Shown one piece after another: positions 1 to 9,153 of a DNA stretch of 64,000 nt. The position numbers were made by a program, and so were the translations under genes. Origin of the DNA: Fluviicola sp. (lineage in GTDB: Bacteria; Bacteroidota; Bacteroidia; Flavobacteriales_D; Crocinitomicaceae). The stretch is taken from positions 1 to 64,000 of the forward strand of contig JARWZO010000031.1 of NCBI GenBank assembly GCA_029866325.1, in the 5' to 3' direction. The first letter of the stretch is position 1, and every line of letters begins with the position of its first letter. The notes beneath the pieces are model-generated. The model had not been told where the DNA came from. It made no database searches and saw only the letters and a program-made list of their open reading frames with translations.

Positions 1-148
1 TGTGTTTTAAGGTCAAAAGTGTCAGATCAGGATCTGAAACGCAACGTACAGCAGTTTTGGCAAACGCTGTACGCTTTAGCGCTTTTGACAAAACACAACG
101 AAACAGCCATTTTTCTTACTTCGCTTCCTTGAATTGGCGCTGTCCGCA
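1..148. repeat. Dispersed intergenic repeat, copy A
   Basis: This stretch is nearly identical, in reverse orientation, to 30800-30914. Shared blocks include the tract at 1-44 and the tract from 79 to about 134, with weaker similarity to about 148. Copy A carries 34 extra bases at 45-78 that copy B lacks; that insert contains an 8-bp inverted repeat, CGTACAGC/GCTGTACG. No reading frame is supported here, and the repeat may extend past the window start. It probably belongs to a multi-copy family of the genome, which is inference. Confidence 0.8.
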
Positions 149-247
149 GACTTAATTTACGCTAAAAAGGACGATATGCGATACGAATTTTTGATGCTAC
201 TAAAATCGCTTAGTGGTATGATTAAGACTAATCAATACAAGAATATT

Positions 248-278
248 AAAACCTATCAGCTAACTGATAGGTTTTTTT
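248..278 (+). terminator. Rho-independent terminator
   Basis: The arms 248-259 and 264-275 pair perfectly around a CTAA loop and are followed by a T-run to 278 on the plus strand. No plus-strand gene is seen upstream within the window, so it may end a transcript entering from the left. Its opposite strand also ends in a T-rich run, so it could serve the leftward rnpB transcript. The rest of 149-332 holds nothing I can support. Confidence 0.7.
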
Positions 279-332
279 GTTTTTATGCTCTCAGACGAAA
301 GAGAAGCAATTATTCGCTGAAACACAAAAAAA

Positions 333-733
333 AGAAGCAAGCCATAAGCCGGGTTCTGTACATTCCTTCAGCATTAAGCTGAGTGGAACTGACTGTCATT
401 TATCTAGTCCCAACTTCACAGTTAGGATCCATCGACCTACCCTCCAAGATTGGGCGAGTAGCCCTCAAGCCTTGGTATACATGGTCTTTCAGTCCGTAAG
501 GTTTACCTTGCACTTTATGTTGCCATAAAGACGGTGAGCTCTTACCTCACCTTTTCACCTTTTCCACTCCCGAAGCGATTCAAAGAATCTGCTTCAGGGG
601 GTAGTTTTCCTTTCTGCGGCACTTTCTGTTCGTATTCTGTCGCCGGAATACGACCTTCCCGTTAGGAAGTACGGTTACTCTTTACTGCCCGGACTTTCCT
701 CCCGCCTAGACGAGTGACAGTCGGCTTGCTTCT
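333..733 (-). ncRNA. RNase P RNA (bacterial type A)
   Basis: This is the catalytic RNA of ribonuclease P, which removes 5' leaders from tRNA precursors. Read on the minus strand, the 5' part holds the conserved GAGGAAAGTCCGGGC block (near 675-700) and the 3' part ends with ACAGAACCCGGCTTA (near 345-360). The terminal helix P1 is visible: 11 bases at 723-733 pair with 333-343. The length of about 400 nt is typical. A TATCTTTG promoter element lies just upstream and a T-rich tract follows the 3' end. Ends were set by the P1 helix. Confidence 0.95.
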
Positions 734-736
734 GGG

Positions 737-744
737 CAAAGATA
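737..744 (-). promoter_or_regulatory. Bacteroidota -7 element of rnpB
   Basis: The minus strand reads TATCTTTG, matching the Bacteroidota -7 consensus TAnnTTTG. It lies 3 nt from the inferred 5' end of the RNase P RNA, which fits initiation right at the P1 helix. No clear TTTG -33 box is seen. Confidence 0.6.
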
Positions 745-790
745 CGTTTTATTGAGCAAGGGCTTTCTTTTGGTTGAAATCGGACGAAAC

Positions 791-825
791 TAAAACAAAA
801 AACTCCGCTCATAGGACGGAGTTTT
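791..825 (-). terminator. Rho-independent terminator of the T9SS gene
   Basis: The arms 799-807 and 817-825 (AAAACTCCG/CGGAGTTTT) form a hairpin followed on the minus strand by a T-rich tract. It lies about 20 bp past the stop of the minus-strand gene that ends at 847. Confidence 0.8.
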
Positions 826-846
826 CAGCTGTAATAAGAATTTCGC

Positions 847-1926
847 TTATTGTTTAGCAAATAGTTTTGTTGCTTTACCGCTAGCAGTAGTCACCACTAA
901 ATGATAGATCCCTGCATCCAGATCACTCACGGGAATTACCGGTTGAGCACCGTTCAACTCAATGGTTTTTACTACTTGTCCTTGTTGGTTCAAAATTGTA
1001 ATGAGTTGCACTGTTTCTGTAGAAAGAACCGTTAACTCATCCGTTGCAGGATTCGGGAATACGGAAAAAGCTAATTCAGCCTCATTCAGACCCAAACCGT
1101 TTAAGGTATCGCGGTATTCGATAGAAGTAATTGTTTCTGTTCCTAAAATCACGGATGTTTTCACACGCAAAATCGCTTCTTTTTCTTCTGCAGCACGCCA
1201 TTCGTATTCGTGTGCTTCAGGAATTGGTAAACCGACCCAAATACCGGTAGTATCGAGACTAATGTAGATCGAGTCATTTTCCAACACACGGTGATGAATG
1301 CGCAACGCATCAAATGTTCCATAAGGAGTTGTAATTACCCCCCAACCGTCTACAGTAGATTCTTTGTAGCGGTGTTGAATCCATTTTGCATCATAAATCG
1401 GGTTCAAATCCAAATCGGTATAACCTCTTGATGTATAGGCATCACCGTAATTCAACGGGAATTCATAACGCGTTTCAATGGTATCCGATTTGGCAGGTAT
1501 TCCCTGACCGCTTATCTGAAATTCGTAACCGACCATTGTAAGGGCCGACGGAGTAGATTTAGAAAACAACGAAATGTCATCAATTGTAATGGGTAAAACC
1601 GACGTGATTTGATCCAATGGTAAATCGGTAGTTGGGGCAAAGTAACTTGCCTGATAAGGAACAGCTCCGAATTGACCGAAGAAGAGATTTGCTAAAAACG
1701 AAGCGTCAGATATATCTTTATAGTTAGTGAATCGCTGTCCGGTTGGCGTTAAACCTGAAAAATCCCAGGTATAATTAGCGCCGGTTGACATATAATCCAA
1801 CGTAAGATCGAAAGTTGTGCTCATCACCAATTGATCACCTGCCACCGGAAAATGCGTATCGTTAAGGGTAATTTGTCCGAAAGAAACAACGGGAATCAGA
1901 CCGACAGCTAGTAATAGTTTTTTCAT
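847..1926 (-). CDS. Secreted protein with T9SS type A sorting domain
   Basis: This 359-residue protein has a signal peptide (residues 1-17, MKKLLLAVGLIPVVSFG) and a C-terminal T9SS sorting domain from about residue 283. That domain starts with the FPNPATDEL motif and ends in LFAKQ. The family is exported to the periplasm by Sec, then carried across the outer membrane by the type IX system with loss of the C-terminal signal. The middle (about 20-280) has no domain I recognise. The gene stands alone: it has its own -7 box upstream and a terminator downstream. Cargo status is well supported; the biochemical role is unknown. Confidence 0.9.
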   Translation of the reverse strand: MKKLLLAVGLIPVVSFGQITLNDTHFPVAGDQLVMSTTFDLTLDYMSTGANYTWDFSGLTPTGQRFTNYKDISDASFLANLFFGQFGAVPYQASYFAPTTDLPLDQITSVLPITIDDISLFSKSTPSALTMVGYEFQISGQGIPAKSDTIETRYEFPLNYGDAYTSRGYTDLDLNPIYDAKWIQHRYKESTVDGWGVITTPYGTFDALRIHHRVLENDSIYISLDTTGIWVGLPIPEAHEYEWRAAEEKEAILRVKTSVILGTETITSIEYRDTLNGLGLNEAELAFSVFPNPATDELTVLSTETVQLITILNQQGQVVKTIELNGAQPVIPVSDLDAGIYHLVVTTASGKATKLFAKQ

Positions 1927-1946
1927 GGTTTTTTAAAATTACAGAT

Positions 1947-1954
1947 CAAATATA
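1947..1954 (-). promoter_or_regulatory. -7 element upstream of the T9SS gene
   Basis: The minus strand reads TATATTTG, 20 nt upstream of the ATG at 1926. It matches the Bacteroidota TAnnTTTG consensus. A TTG lies about 15 nt further upstream, which is short for a -33 box. Confidence 0.5.
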
Positions 1955-2009
1955 CGGAATAATCCACGCCAAGGAACTGTAAATCATCACAAACGAGCCA
2001 AAATACCAC

Positions 2010-3215
2010 TTAAAAAGTACGACGCAGACTTAATTGACCATTCAGTGGCAATAAACGCTGTTCACCGGCATACATCGTTGAATTGAACGGTTTCAAAATA
2101 TCAACATTCATTCCCAACCCAGCGTACCAGTTTGGCGCAAGTGAACGCCAATAAGTTGCTCCGATTTCCATTGTAAGGGTTTTCGCATTGCTTATCTTTC
2201 CAAATGTTTGTTCCGAACGCACCACTACTTCATTTTGCGTTTCCTGCTGATTGCCTGAAAATGCTGTTTGGAAACCCGGAGTCACTGTTGCAACAATTGA
2301 ATTTCTACCTGATTCATACCCCATGGAAACCGGCATTTCAAACGAATACAATTGACTGTATTTCGTATCAATACGTGTACTGTTAGATGGGTAAGTAGTA
2401 TACAGGATGTTTTTGGTAAAATCAACCCGCATATTCGCACCGAAGGTAAACACCATCCGATCCAGTTTTTTGTACAAACCACCACCAATGGTATAGAAAT
2501 GTACCAAATCGGATTGGCCAACTACGTGTTGCGCTGATTGACCGATTCCGGCTGTGGTTTGAAGATAGAAACGAGCAGGTTTCGGGAAGTTGATGGATTT
2601 CGCTGCACAAGTCTTATAAGTGTAACAATCTGTAGGTAACTCATTGCTATTTGCTGTAAAAACAAGTGGATTACCAAACTCTACATCATTAGCAGGAAGC
2701 CTATCAACAATTACCAACTCTTCCACTTGTTGATTTACTGAAAAACTTGGTAAAAGCGACGTATTCTCTATCGTTATTACATCTGTTAACACTTGACCGG
2801 AAGGTGTCATTCTAACAATACCATTCTTGGTATGCATTGCATTTCCGCAACTTGCTTCATCTGTCCCTGAAAATCTGCCTTTAGAGGACACCGGGTCATT
2901 TACAGAAACCGTTTCAACAATCACTTGTTCAGCAGCTGATTTTCTATCAACTGAAGGTTTGTTCGCATACATTTTCGATTTTGCAACCAATGTATGGTTT
3001 GTTTGACCTGATTGGTTCAAATATAAAAACACACCACCAACCAACAACACCAGCGTAGCAGCGCCACTGGCAATCCACCAAACCCCTGCTTTTTTGCGTT
3101 TTTGCTCAGGTAGCATTGCTTCCATTTCAGCCCAAAACGATTCCTGAAAGGCAGCAGGCTCGGGCGCTTTAGCTCCTTTGAACAATTGGTCAATATCCTG
3201 ATCGTTCCAACTCAT
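2010..3215 (-). CDS. Membrane protein paired with an ECF sigma factor; barrel-like C-terminus
   Basis: The protein has 401 residues from the ATG at 3215. That ATG overlaps the sigma-factor stop as ATGA, which is why I prefer it over the TTG three codons upstream. Residues 1-42 are polar and cytoplasmic (MSWNDQDIDQLFKGA), and one membrane segment spans about 43-67. The periplasmic part has a low-complexity linker, then a C-terminal region from about 215 rich in alternating aromatic and polar strands with a PVSMGYE motif, as seen in outer-membrane beta-barrel-like proteins of Bacteroidota. Translational coupling to the sigma factor suggests an anti-sigma or sensor role (inference). No zinc-finger anti-sigma motif is seen. 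Confidence 0.85.
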   Translation of the reverse strand: MSWNDQDIDQLFKGAKAPEPAAFQESFWAEMEAMLPEQKRKKAGVWWIASGAATLVLLVGGVFLYLNQSGQTNHTLVAKSKMYANKPSVDRKSAAEQVIVETVSVNDPVSSKGRFSGTDEASCGNAMHTKNGIVRMTPSGQVLTDVITIENTSLLPSFSVNQQVEELVIVDRLPANDVEFGNPLVFTANSNELPTDCYTYKTCAAKSINFPKPARFYLQTTAGIGQSAQHVVGQSDLVHFYTIGGGLYKKLDRMVFTFGANMRVDFTKNILYTTYPSNSTRIDTKYSQLYSFEMPVSMGYESGRNSIVATVTPGFQTAFSGNQQETQNEVVVRSEQTFGKISNAKTLTMEIGATYWRSLAPNWYAGLGMNVDILKPFNSTMYAGEQRLLPLNGQLSLRRTF

Positions 3216-3787
3216 ATAGCACAACGTTTTTCATTCAACAATTCTATTTCCTCCAATCTGTCGCGCAACTGTTTACGTGCGGTAGATAAATGCCACTTCG
3301 AGGTTCCCTCTGTAATTTCGAGCAAATCACCGATTTCTTTGTGATTGTATCCGTCGATTACATACAAGGTAAATACATGGGCACTGATCGGTGGTATGGT
3401 GGTCAGCAGCTGCATAATGGCCTGATAATTCATGCTTTCCTCTCCTGCATTCGAAGCATTGGTAGCATACAATTCCAATTCTCTATCGGTGTCTTTTGCA
3501 AAAATGAACGTTTGATGGTTCTTGTTTTTGCGGTATTCGTCGATGAGCACATTGACCATAACACGCTTTGACCAGCCTGCATAATTGATTTCTTCCAGGT
3601 TAACGGAAGCCAAACCGTTGATGATTTTCAAAAAGCCATTGTTAAATGCAAAACGAGCGTCTTCCTCATTGGAATAGTAGCGCATACAAACGCCCATGAG
3701 AACGCGATACGTATACTCGTAGAGTTGTTTCTGTGCACGACGATCATTCTTTGCACATGCTTCCAGTATTTCAGATGTTATGTGCAT
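3212..3787 (-). CDS. ECF-type RNA polymerase sigma factor (sigma-70 family)
   Basis: This protein would direct RNA polymerase to a small regulon. From the ATG at 3787 it has 191 residues; a longer frame opens only with a TTG at 3826. Region 2 lies at about 25-90 (with RYYSNEEDARFAFNNGFLKI) and region 4 at about 130-180, with a helix-turn-helix around GYNHKEIGDLLEITEGTSK. The family is typical of Bacteroidota ECF factors. It is followed with a 4-nt overlap by a one-pass membrane protein, the arrangement expected for sigma/anti-sigma pairs. Target genes cannot be told from the sequence. Confidence 0.93.
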   Translation of the reverse strand: MHITSEILEACAKNDRRAQKQLYEYTYRVLMGVCMRYYSNEEDARFAFNNGFLKIINGLASVNLEEINYAGWSKRVMVNVLIDEYRKNKNHQTFIFAKDTDRELELYATNASNAGEESMNYQAIMQLLTTIPPISAHVFTLYVIDGYNHKEIGDLLEITEGTSKWHLSTARKQLRDRLEEIELLNEKRCAI

Positions 3788-3930
3788 GTAATTTCCAATC
3801 GTTCTTATTTGACTTTTCTTTTGCAATTTAATGAATATTTATAGCTTCATCATTGGCGACTAAGAACAATAACGTGTTATCTTTGGAAAGGGTTGGAAAA
3901 ACTACTAAAAGGGTTAGAAAAACGATTAAA

Positions 3931-4419
3931 ATGCTTACACTACATATAATTCGGCACGCAAAAACAAATCAGCAATCGGAAACAGGCAAGGATAAAGATC
4001 GCGCATTGTTAGAAAAAGGCGTGGCTCAATCCAATTTACTAGGTAATTATTTACAAACTCACCACATCGAGTTGGGGAAAATACTTTGCTCCTCCGCCAA
4101 ACGAACGCAAGAAACAAAATCAATCGTTTGCCAGCATTTGGCAGAACAGTGTTGTGTTGAATACCGCGACAATTTATACGAGGCATCTCAGTCTGATTTA
4201 CTGGCAGAAATAGCCGCAGAAACCGATTCCATTATTACCATTATCGGTCACAACGACGGATTATCGGATTTGGCGAGTTATTGTGCCGACGAATACATCG
4301 GATTAAAGACCTGTGAGTTTATAACGATGACATTCCCGTTTGATGATTGGTCTCACATCATCAGAGGTACCGGAACTATTCTGTTGCGTTATCGTCCCGA
4401 GGTGTTCCTTCCTCATTAG
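3931..4419 (+). CDS. SixA-like histidine phosphatase family protein
   Basis: The 162-residue protein belongs to the histidine phosphatase (phosphoglycerate mutase-like) superfamily. The N-terminus carries the catalytic RHAKT motif (residues 8-12), and a second catalytic His lies in IIGHNDGLSDLA. SixA homologues dephosphorylate phosphohistidine in phosphotransfer proteins; whether this one does is inference. I start it at ATG 3931 because RHAKT normally lies near the N-terminus; the frame runs upstream only to a TTG. Its 3' end overlaps the oppositely transcribed rhomboid gene by 44 bp. Confidence 0.88.
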   Translation: MLTLHIIRHAKTNQQSETGKDKDRALLEKGVAQSNLLGNYLQTHHIELGKILCSSAKRTQETKSIVCQHLAEQCCVEYRDNLYEASQSDLLAEIAAETDSIITIIGHNDGLSDLASYCADEYIGLKTCEFITMTFPFDDWSHIIRGTGTILLRYRPEVFLPH

Positions 4420-5182
4420 CAGTTGAAGGTGTTTTCGGGCGGATGTGGTACACTACCTGATAACCTTCGGTTTGTTGCCTGAAACGTTCTTCCATGGCTA
4501 AGCGTTGCGCTTCCAGAGCTTCCAATCGTGCATGGTACATTCCTTCCAAATCAGGAGGTTCTATTCCCAATTCCTTTTCTATTTCGTATTGATATTTAGG
4601 TCCTTGAGGTCCTTTTTTACGGTATAAAATGGCTAACATAATTCCGATGAACAAGCCGCTGAGATGTCCTTCCCATGAAACGGAAGCCTTCTGCGGAAAA
4701 ATCCCCCAAACCATACTTCCGTACATCAAGACTACAAAAAGCGAAATGGCTTGTAGCGGTCTGTAATGACGGAAAAATCCTGAAATAAACAGAAAACCGA
4801 ACAAGGCGTAAATAACACCACTCATTCCTATGTGGTAAGCACTTCCATTGGCAAATACCCAAACCCCGAGTCCGGTAACGAGCCACGAGATAAAAAACAC
4901 TTTGAACGCAATTTCGCGGTAATAATAGATCAACGTACCAAAGAGCAATAAAATCGGAAAAGAATTATTGATGATGTGCGAGAAATCATTGGGCGCATGT
5001 AATAATGGCATGAAAATGACTCCTTTCCAACTTTCCCATACCTGCGGACGAACACCCAATTGTACCAAATCATAGCCCGAAACGCGTTCCGCCCAAAATA
5101 TGACCCACATTAGCACAACCAGTAATACCGGATAAAGTATGGCTTCTAGCGTTGTTCCGAAATGATCGTTTGCTTTTTTCAC
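4376..5182 (-). CDS. Rhomboid family intramembrane serine protease
   Basis: Rhomboids cleave transmembrane substrates within the membrane. The protein has about six membrane segments in the first 200 residues, with family hallmarks: an HIINNS motif after the first loop, the serine motif GMSGVIYAL (GxS) and a catalytic His in WEGHLSGLF. A charged, Glu/Gln-rich cytoplasmic tail of about 75 residues follows. No ATG is available near the first membrane segment; GTG at 5182 (268 residues) fits best, and a TTG at 5227 would add 15 residues. Substrates are unknown. The tail is encoded opposite the 3' end of the SixA-like gene. Confidence 0.88.
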   Translation of the reverse strand: MKKANDHFGTTLEAILYPVLLVVLMWVIFWAERVSGYDLVQLGVRPQVWESWKGVIFMPLLHAPNDFSHIINNSFPILLLFGTLIYYYREIAFKVFFISWLVTGLGVWVFANGSAYHIGMSGVIYALFGFLFISGFFRHYRPLQAISLFVVLMYGSMVWGIFPQKASVSWEGHLSGLFIGIMLAILYRKKGPQGPKYQYEIEKELGIEPPDLEGMYHARLEALEAQRLAMEERFRQQTEGYQVVYHIRPKTPSTANEEGTPRDDNATE

Positions 5183-5235
5183 GGGGATGATTTGACAAGA
5201 ATCAAACCGAAGACTAAAAGGTGACAAAATGGCGT

Positions 5236-5268
5236 GAAAAACAAAAGGAGCCTCACTGAAGCTCCTTT
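5236..5268 (-). terminator. Rho-independent terminator of the PKD-repeat gene
   Basis: AAAGGAGC at 5244-5251 pairs with GCTCCTTT at 5261-5268. The minus strand continues with TTTTGTTTTT. It lies about 20 bp after the stop of the gene ending at 5290. Confidence 0.8.
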
Positions 5269-5289
5269 CTTATGATCAACGTATTCTTC

Positions 5290-8200
5290 TTAATTGGTGT
5301 ACAACTGCAGGAATCCTTCTTTTTGGAGTTCCGTTCCGTCTAATAAGGTCGCGTTGAGTTTGTAGAAATAAACCCCTTCTGTGCATTTCTCGCCACCATT
5401 ATTGGTTCCGTCCCAGAAAACAGTGCCAGTAAGGTTTGCTCTATCCTGAACAACATTCCCCCAACGATTCAGGATCACAATATCAAACGATTCGAAAATA
5501 TCGAACGGAAATTCAAACAAATCATTGATGCCATCACCATTTGCAGTAACCACATTCGGCATAGAGAAATTGTCGTCTACGGTGATAATCAACTGATATT
5601 GATCAATGCAACCGAGCGCGTTCACAACCGTGAGCGTGATGAGTTGTTCACCCGGACTTACGTAATAACTCGATACCGAATTGCCGTTTGGATTTGTAAA
5701 CGGAGGCGTATTTGACAAATCCCATGTCCAACTCACTATCGGTGCTTGCGTGGAAGTTGATTGGTCATCGTAAGCAACAGTTGTTCCAAGCTGAACATCT
5801 GTTAAACTTGCAGTAAAGAATGCATTGAGTCCGTTATCAGGAATCGTAACCGGATCAAGTGGATAAATCACCTGACAATTGTTGGAATCATAGATCGAAA
5901 CGGACGGATTGTACGTTGTTACGTTTTGGTAAATGTGCGTAAACAAAGTGGAGTCGTTGACAATTGTGCCATCGTTCAAATCCCAAACAATCTGGGTTAC
6001 ATTGGTAGTAGCTCCAATATCGAACACCACATTTTGTCCACAACCATTCAGGTCTTGCGTCCAGCTTGGTGTTGCAGTAGGTCCGAAAATGGTTAAGAAA
6101 TCAGCCAAAGTTGTATCGCTTGTACATCCATACTCATCTGTAATCACCAATGTAGCACTGTATGTTCCGGGAAATACGTAAGTATTGTTCGGAGAAGCAA
6201 GTGTCGACGTTTTTCCGTCACCAAACACCCAGTTCCACGAAACAATGTTTCCAAGGGTTAACGATTGATCGGTAAAATCGGCAAATACCGGAGGGCAGGT
6301 AAATTCTCCATTTGCATTGGTAGATGCTCCATCTAAGACATAATCTACAATAGCCACTGGCGTTGAAACCGTTACCGGAGCAAGCAAGGTGTCTTTACAT
6401 CCGTTGACATCTGTTGTGATCAGCGTAATATCATGTGCCGTGCTCGAAGAAGCCGGATTAGACGGTTCATTAAACGAAGTAGTGAAATTGGTTGCAGTTG
6501 ATTGTGGGTTGTTATCCGTAAACCATTCGTACGAAAGCGGACCGGATCCTGTAGAACCATTCACTGCAGTAAACACTTCTTCATCACAAACCACAGCATC
6601 AACTACAAAACTGGCAATCGGTTTGGTAATGACAATCTGTGTTGTAGCCGGAGCAGAAACACAACCAAATTCATCCGTTGCAACCAATGAAACCGCAAAC
6701 GAACCCTCTGTATTGAATGTATGATTAACTGTTGTTGCAACATTGGTCGTATTTTGCGTGGTATTATCATCCGGGAAACTAAACGTAAAACTCTCCAGCG
6801 GCACACCATTTCCTGCTACCGACGAACCATTGGTAAATGTGACCAAGAACGGAGCGCAACCGGCATTATCACTGGCCAAAATTTGTGCTACCGGAGTTTC
6901 CAAAGCCGTCATTGGTGCAAAGGTTTGATTGTCGGCACAGCCCACACTGTTGGTAGCTGTCAATGTAATCGTAAAGGTTCCCGAATTGGGATAACTGTAG
7001 CTCGGATTTTGTCCGGAAGTCGATTGACCATTCCCCATGTCCCATGAGTAGGTTCCGAACGGATGTGTAGAAGTGGATGTAGAAAGCAAGGTCATTGCCG
7101 AGTTTTCACACACACTATCGTTTGATAAAGTAAACGAAGCAATCGTCTGCGAAATATGAACAATAGCCGTTGTACTGTCTTCACAACCGGTTGTGTAATT
7201 GTGAATGACTTGTGTAATGGTGTACGAGCCGTAAGCACCGTAATTGTGACTGGTTGTACCTAAGTTGGCATCGTCGAAATCTGCATCATCAAAGTTCGTT
7301 TGTGTTCCATCGCCCCAACGCCAAATCATATCGGCATCGTCGGGCAAAGCACCAATAATCGATTGGTCGTTTACCACCACATTTACCGGGAAACTGGCCG
7401 GATTACAATACAATGTTTGCGCAGGTTGGAATCGTGAAATAGGCGCCTTGATGTAAACGGCATTCGGTTGAATGAGTGTATCTAAACAACCTCTGAAATT
7501 CACGATTAATTGTACATCGAAATAGCCGGTATCATTCGGGTATGAATAACTTGGATTCTCAGTTGTAGCTGTTCCGCCGTCTCCAAAGTCCCATGAATAG
7601 GTCACTTCACTTGGAGTATGTGGCGCAAGAATCACGCTCAGATTGGTAAAATCAATTGATGTTTTGGCACATTCGGGACTTTGATCAATACTAAAATTCA
7701 CAGCATCAATGTGCCCTACCTGAATGTAATCGACAATTGTATCGGAGCCAACACAACCACTTTGAGTAGTGATGACCAACGACACATCGTAAACACCAAC
7801 AGCATAATCGTGTACAGGCGGAGTTTGCCCGTTAAACGTCGTTCCGTCTCCGAAAGTCCATACCCAACTTACAATCGGGTTGGAAGAAGTGGAGGTAGAA
7901 GTAAATTGCACGGATAATGGGTCGCAACCTTGAACAACATCTGCTGTAAAAGAAGCATTCGGTGGCGTAAGGTTGATATAGCTGTTTTGAGAAAATGTTC
8001 CTGTACAACCATTGGCTCCGGTCATGGTTAATGTTACATTGTATGTACCATTCGCCGAATAAAGGTGTGCCGGCGGATTTTGTCCGTTGAAGGTAGAACC
8101 GTCACCGAAGGTCCAAACAAAATTGGAACCGGCCGGACTTGTATTGGTAAACACTACTGATTGCGGAGCGCAACCTGTTGTTGGCAAAGCAGTGAATCCC

Positions 8201-9012
8201 GGAACCGGACTAGGTAAGACAGTAATTTGTTGTGTGGTATTTCCCGAACAACCCGAACCTGTATTCTGAGCGGTGAGTGATATCGTATAGGTTCCTGCAG
8301 AAGGGTAAGTTACCGAGTTGTTTTGATTGGAGGAACTTGCCGGAGAACCACCTGTAAAGGTCCAATTCCATGCGTTGGCTCCAACGGTAGAATTATCGTT
8401 GATTGTTACTGGAACACCTTCACAAGCCGTTGCCGGAGCGGTAATTCCCGCCTGAAAATTGGAAACAACCAATGATTGTGCAATTGTATCCTTACAACCG
8501 AAACTATTGGTTACAATCAACGAAACATTGTAAGTTCCGGCAGTTGGATAATTCACTACCGCAGGATTCTGCAGTGTTGAGGTTTGTCCGTTACCGAAAT
8601 CCCATGCATAAGTGGCTCCGCCGGAAGATGTATTATTGAACGTTACACCTACAGGCAATACGCAACCATTGGTAGATGTGGTAAACGAGGCAGAAGGTGC
8701 AGGATTTACAGTAATGTAATTCACTTTGACTTCTGCATCGGCCTGACCGTTACTCGCAGTAACTACCAGTGTTACGGTATAAGTTCCAGCCGCAGTATAC
8801 ACATGCGAAGGATTTGTTTGGGTAGACGAGTTTCCGTCACCAAAATCCCAACCCCAATTCGTAATCGCAGAGCCCCCGTTTGTCGATTGATTGACAAATG
8901 TAACAGGCGAACCAAGACAAACAGCCGTTGGTGCCCCTGTAAATTGAGCAGTTGGAGGTTGTGCTAAACAGAATAGTGGAATTAGGATGAGAGAAAGGAG
9001 TAGAAGTTTCAT
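5290..9012 (-). CDS. PKD-repeat surface protein with T9SS type B (gliding-associated) C-terminus
   Basis: The protein has 1240 residues from the ATG at 9012, where a clear signal peptide begins (MKLLLLSLILIPLFCLAQ); an upstream in-frame start lacks one. About 13 tandem PKD or PKD-like domains follow, many with the WDFGDG core and an ending of the type GTYTVTL. The last about 90 residues form a gliding motility-associated C-terminal domain (PNVVTANGDGINDLF, then ILNRWG, DG, GVYFYKL). That domain marks T9SS type B cargo, usually placed on the cell surface. PKD arrays typically act as adhesive or spacer stalks. No enzymatic domain is seen, so adhesin is the best guess. Confidence 0.92.
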   Translation of the reverse strand: MKLLLLSLILIPLFCLAQPPTAQFTGAPTAVCLGSPVTFVNQSTNGGSAITNWGWDFGDGNSSTQTNPSHVYTAAGTYTVTLVVTASNGQADAEVKVNYITVNPAPSASFTTSTNGCVLPVGVTFNNTSSGGATYAWDFGNGQTSTLQNPAVVNYPTAGTYNVSLIVTNSFGCKDTIAQSLVVSNFQAGITAPATACEGVPVTINDNSTVGANAWNWTFTGGSPASSSNQNNSVTYPSAGTYTISLTAQNTGSGCSGNTTQQITVLPSPVPGFTALPTTGCAPQSVVFTNTSPAGSNFVWTFGDGSTFNGQNPPAHLYSANGTYNVTLTMTGANGCTGTFSQNSYINLTPPNASFTADVVQGCDPLSVQFTSTSTSSNPIVSWVWTFGDGTTFNGQTPPVHDYAVGVYDVSLVITTQSGCVGSDTIVDYIQVGHIDAVNFSIDQSPECAKTSIDFTNLSVILAPHTPSEVTYSWDFGDGGTATTENPSYSYPNDTGYFDVQLIVNFRGCLDTLIQPNAVYIKAPISRFQPAQTLYCNPASFPVNVVVNDQSIIGALPDDADMIWRWGDGTQTNFDDADFDDANLGTTSHNYGAYGSYTITQVIHNYTTGCEDSTTAIVHISQTIASFTLSNDSVCENSAMTLLSTSTSTHPFGTYSWDMGNGQSTSGQNPSYSYPNSGTFTITLTATNSVGCADNQTFAPMTALETPVAQILASDNAGCAPFLVTFTNGSSVAGNGVPLESFTFSFPDDNTTQNTTNVATTVNHTFNTEGSFAVSLVATDEFGCVSAPATTQIVITKPIASFVVDAVVCDEEVFTAVNGSTGSGPLSYEWFTDNNPQSTATNFTTSFNEPSNPASSSTAHDITLITTDVNGCKDTLLAPVTVSTPVAIVDYVLDGASTNANGEFTCPPVFADFTDQSLTLGNIVSWNWVFGDGKTSTLASPNNTYVFPGTYSATLVITDEYGCTSDTTLADFLTIFGPTATPSWTQDLNGCGQNVVFDIGATTNVTQIVWDLNDGTIVNDSTLFTHIYQNVTTYNPSVSIYDSNNCQVIYPLDPVTIPDNGLNAFFTASLTDVQLGTTVAYDDQSTSTQAPIVSWTWDLSNTPPFTNPNGNSVSSYYVSPGEQLITLTVVNALGCIDQYQLIITVDDNFSMPNVVTANGDGINDLFEFPFDIFESFDIVILNRWGNVVQDRANLTGTVFWDGTNNGGEKCTEGVYFYKLNATLLDGTELQKEGFLQLYTN

Positions 9013-9153
9013 ATTTTGTCGCGTTAATTCAATTACAGCATTCCAATAATAAGAAAAGAAAAGCACTTTTCCGGCTAATCATCCAAATTTAACTCACAGG
9101 AAATGCGAGTTAATGTTTAAATTTTAACGCTGTAATACTTAATAAACGCTCCT

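Noticed and set aside
134-382. Open frame of 82 codons on the plus strand
   Set aside because: It crosses a strong terminator at 248-278 and the 3' end of the RNase P RNA; no signal of coding.
277-528. Open frame of 83 codons on the plus strand
   Set aside because: It runs antisense through the RNase P RNA gene, has no protein features and is explained by the RNA.
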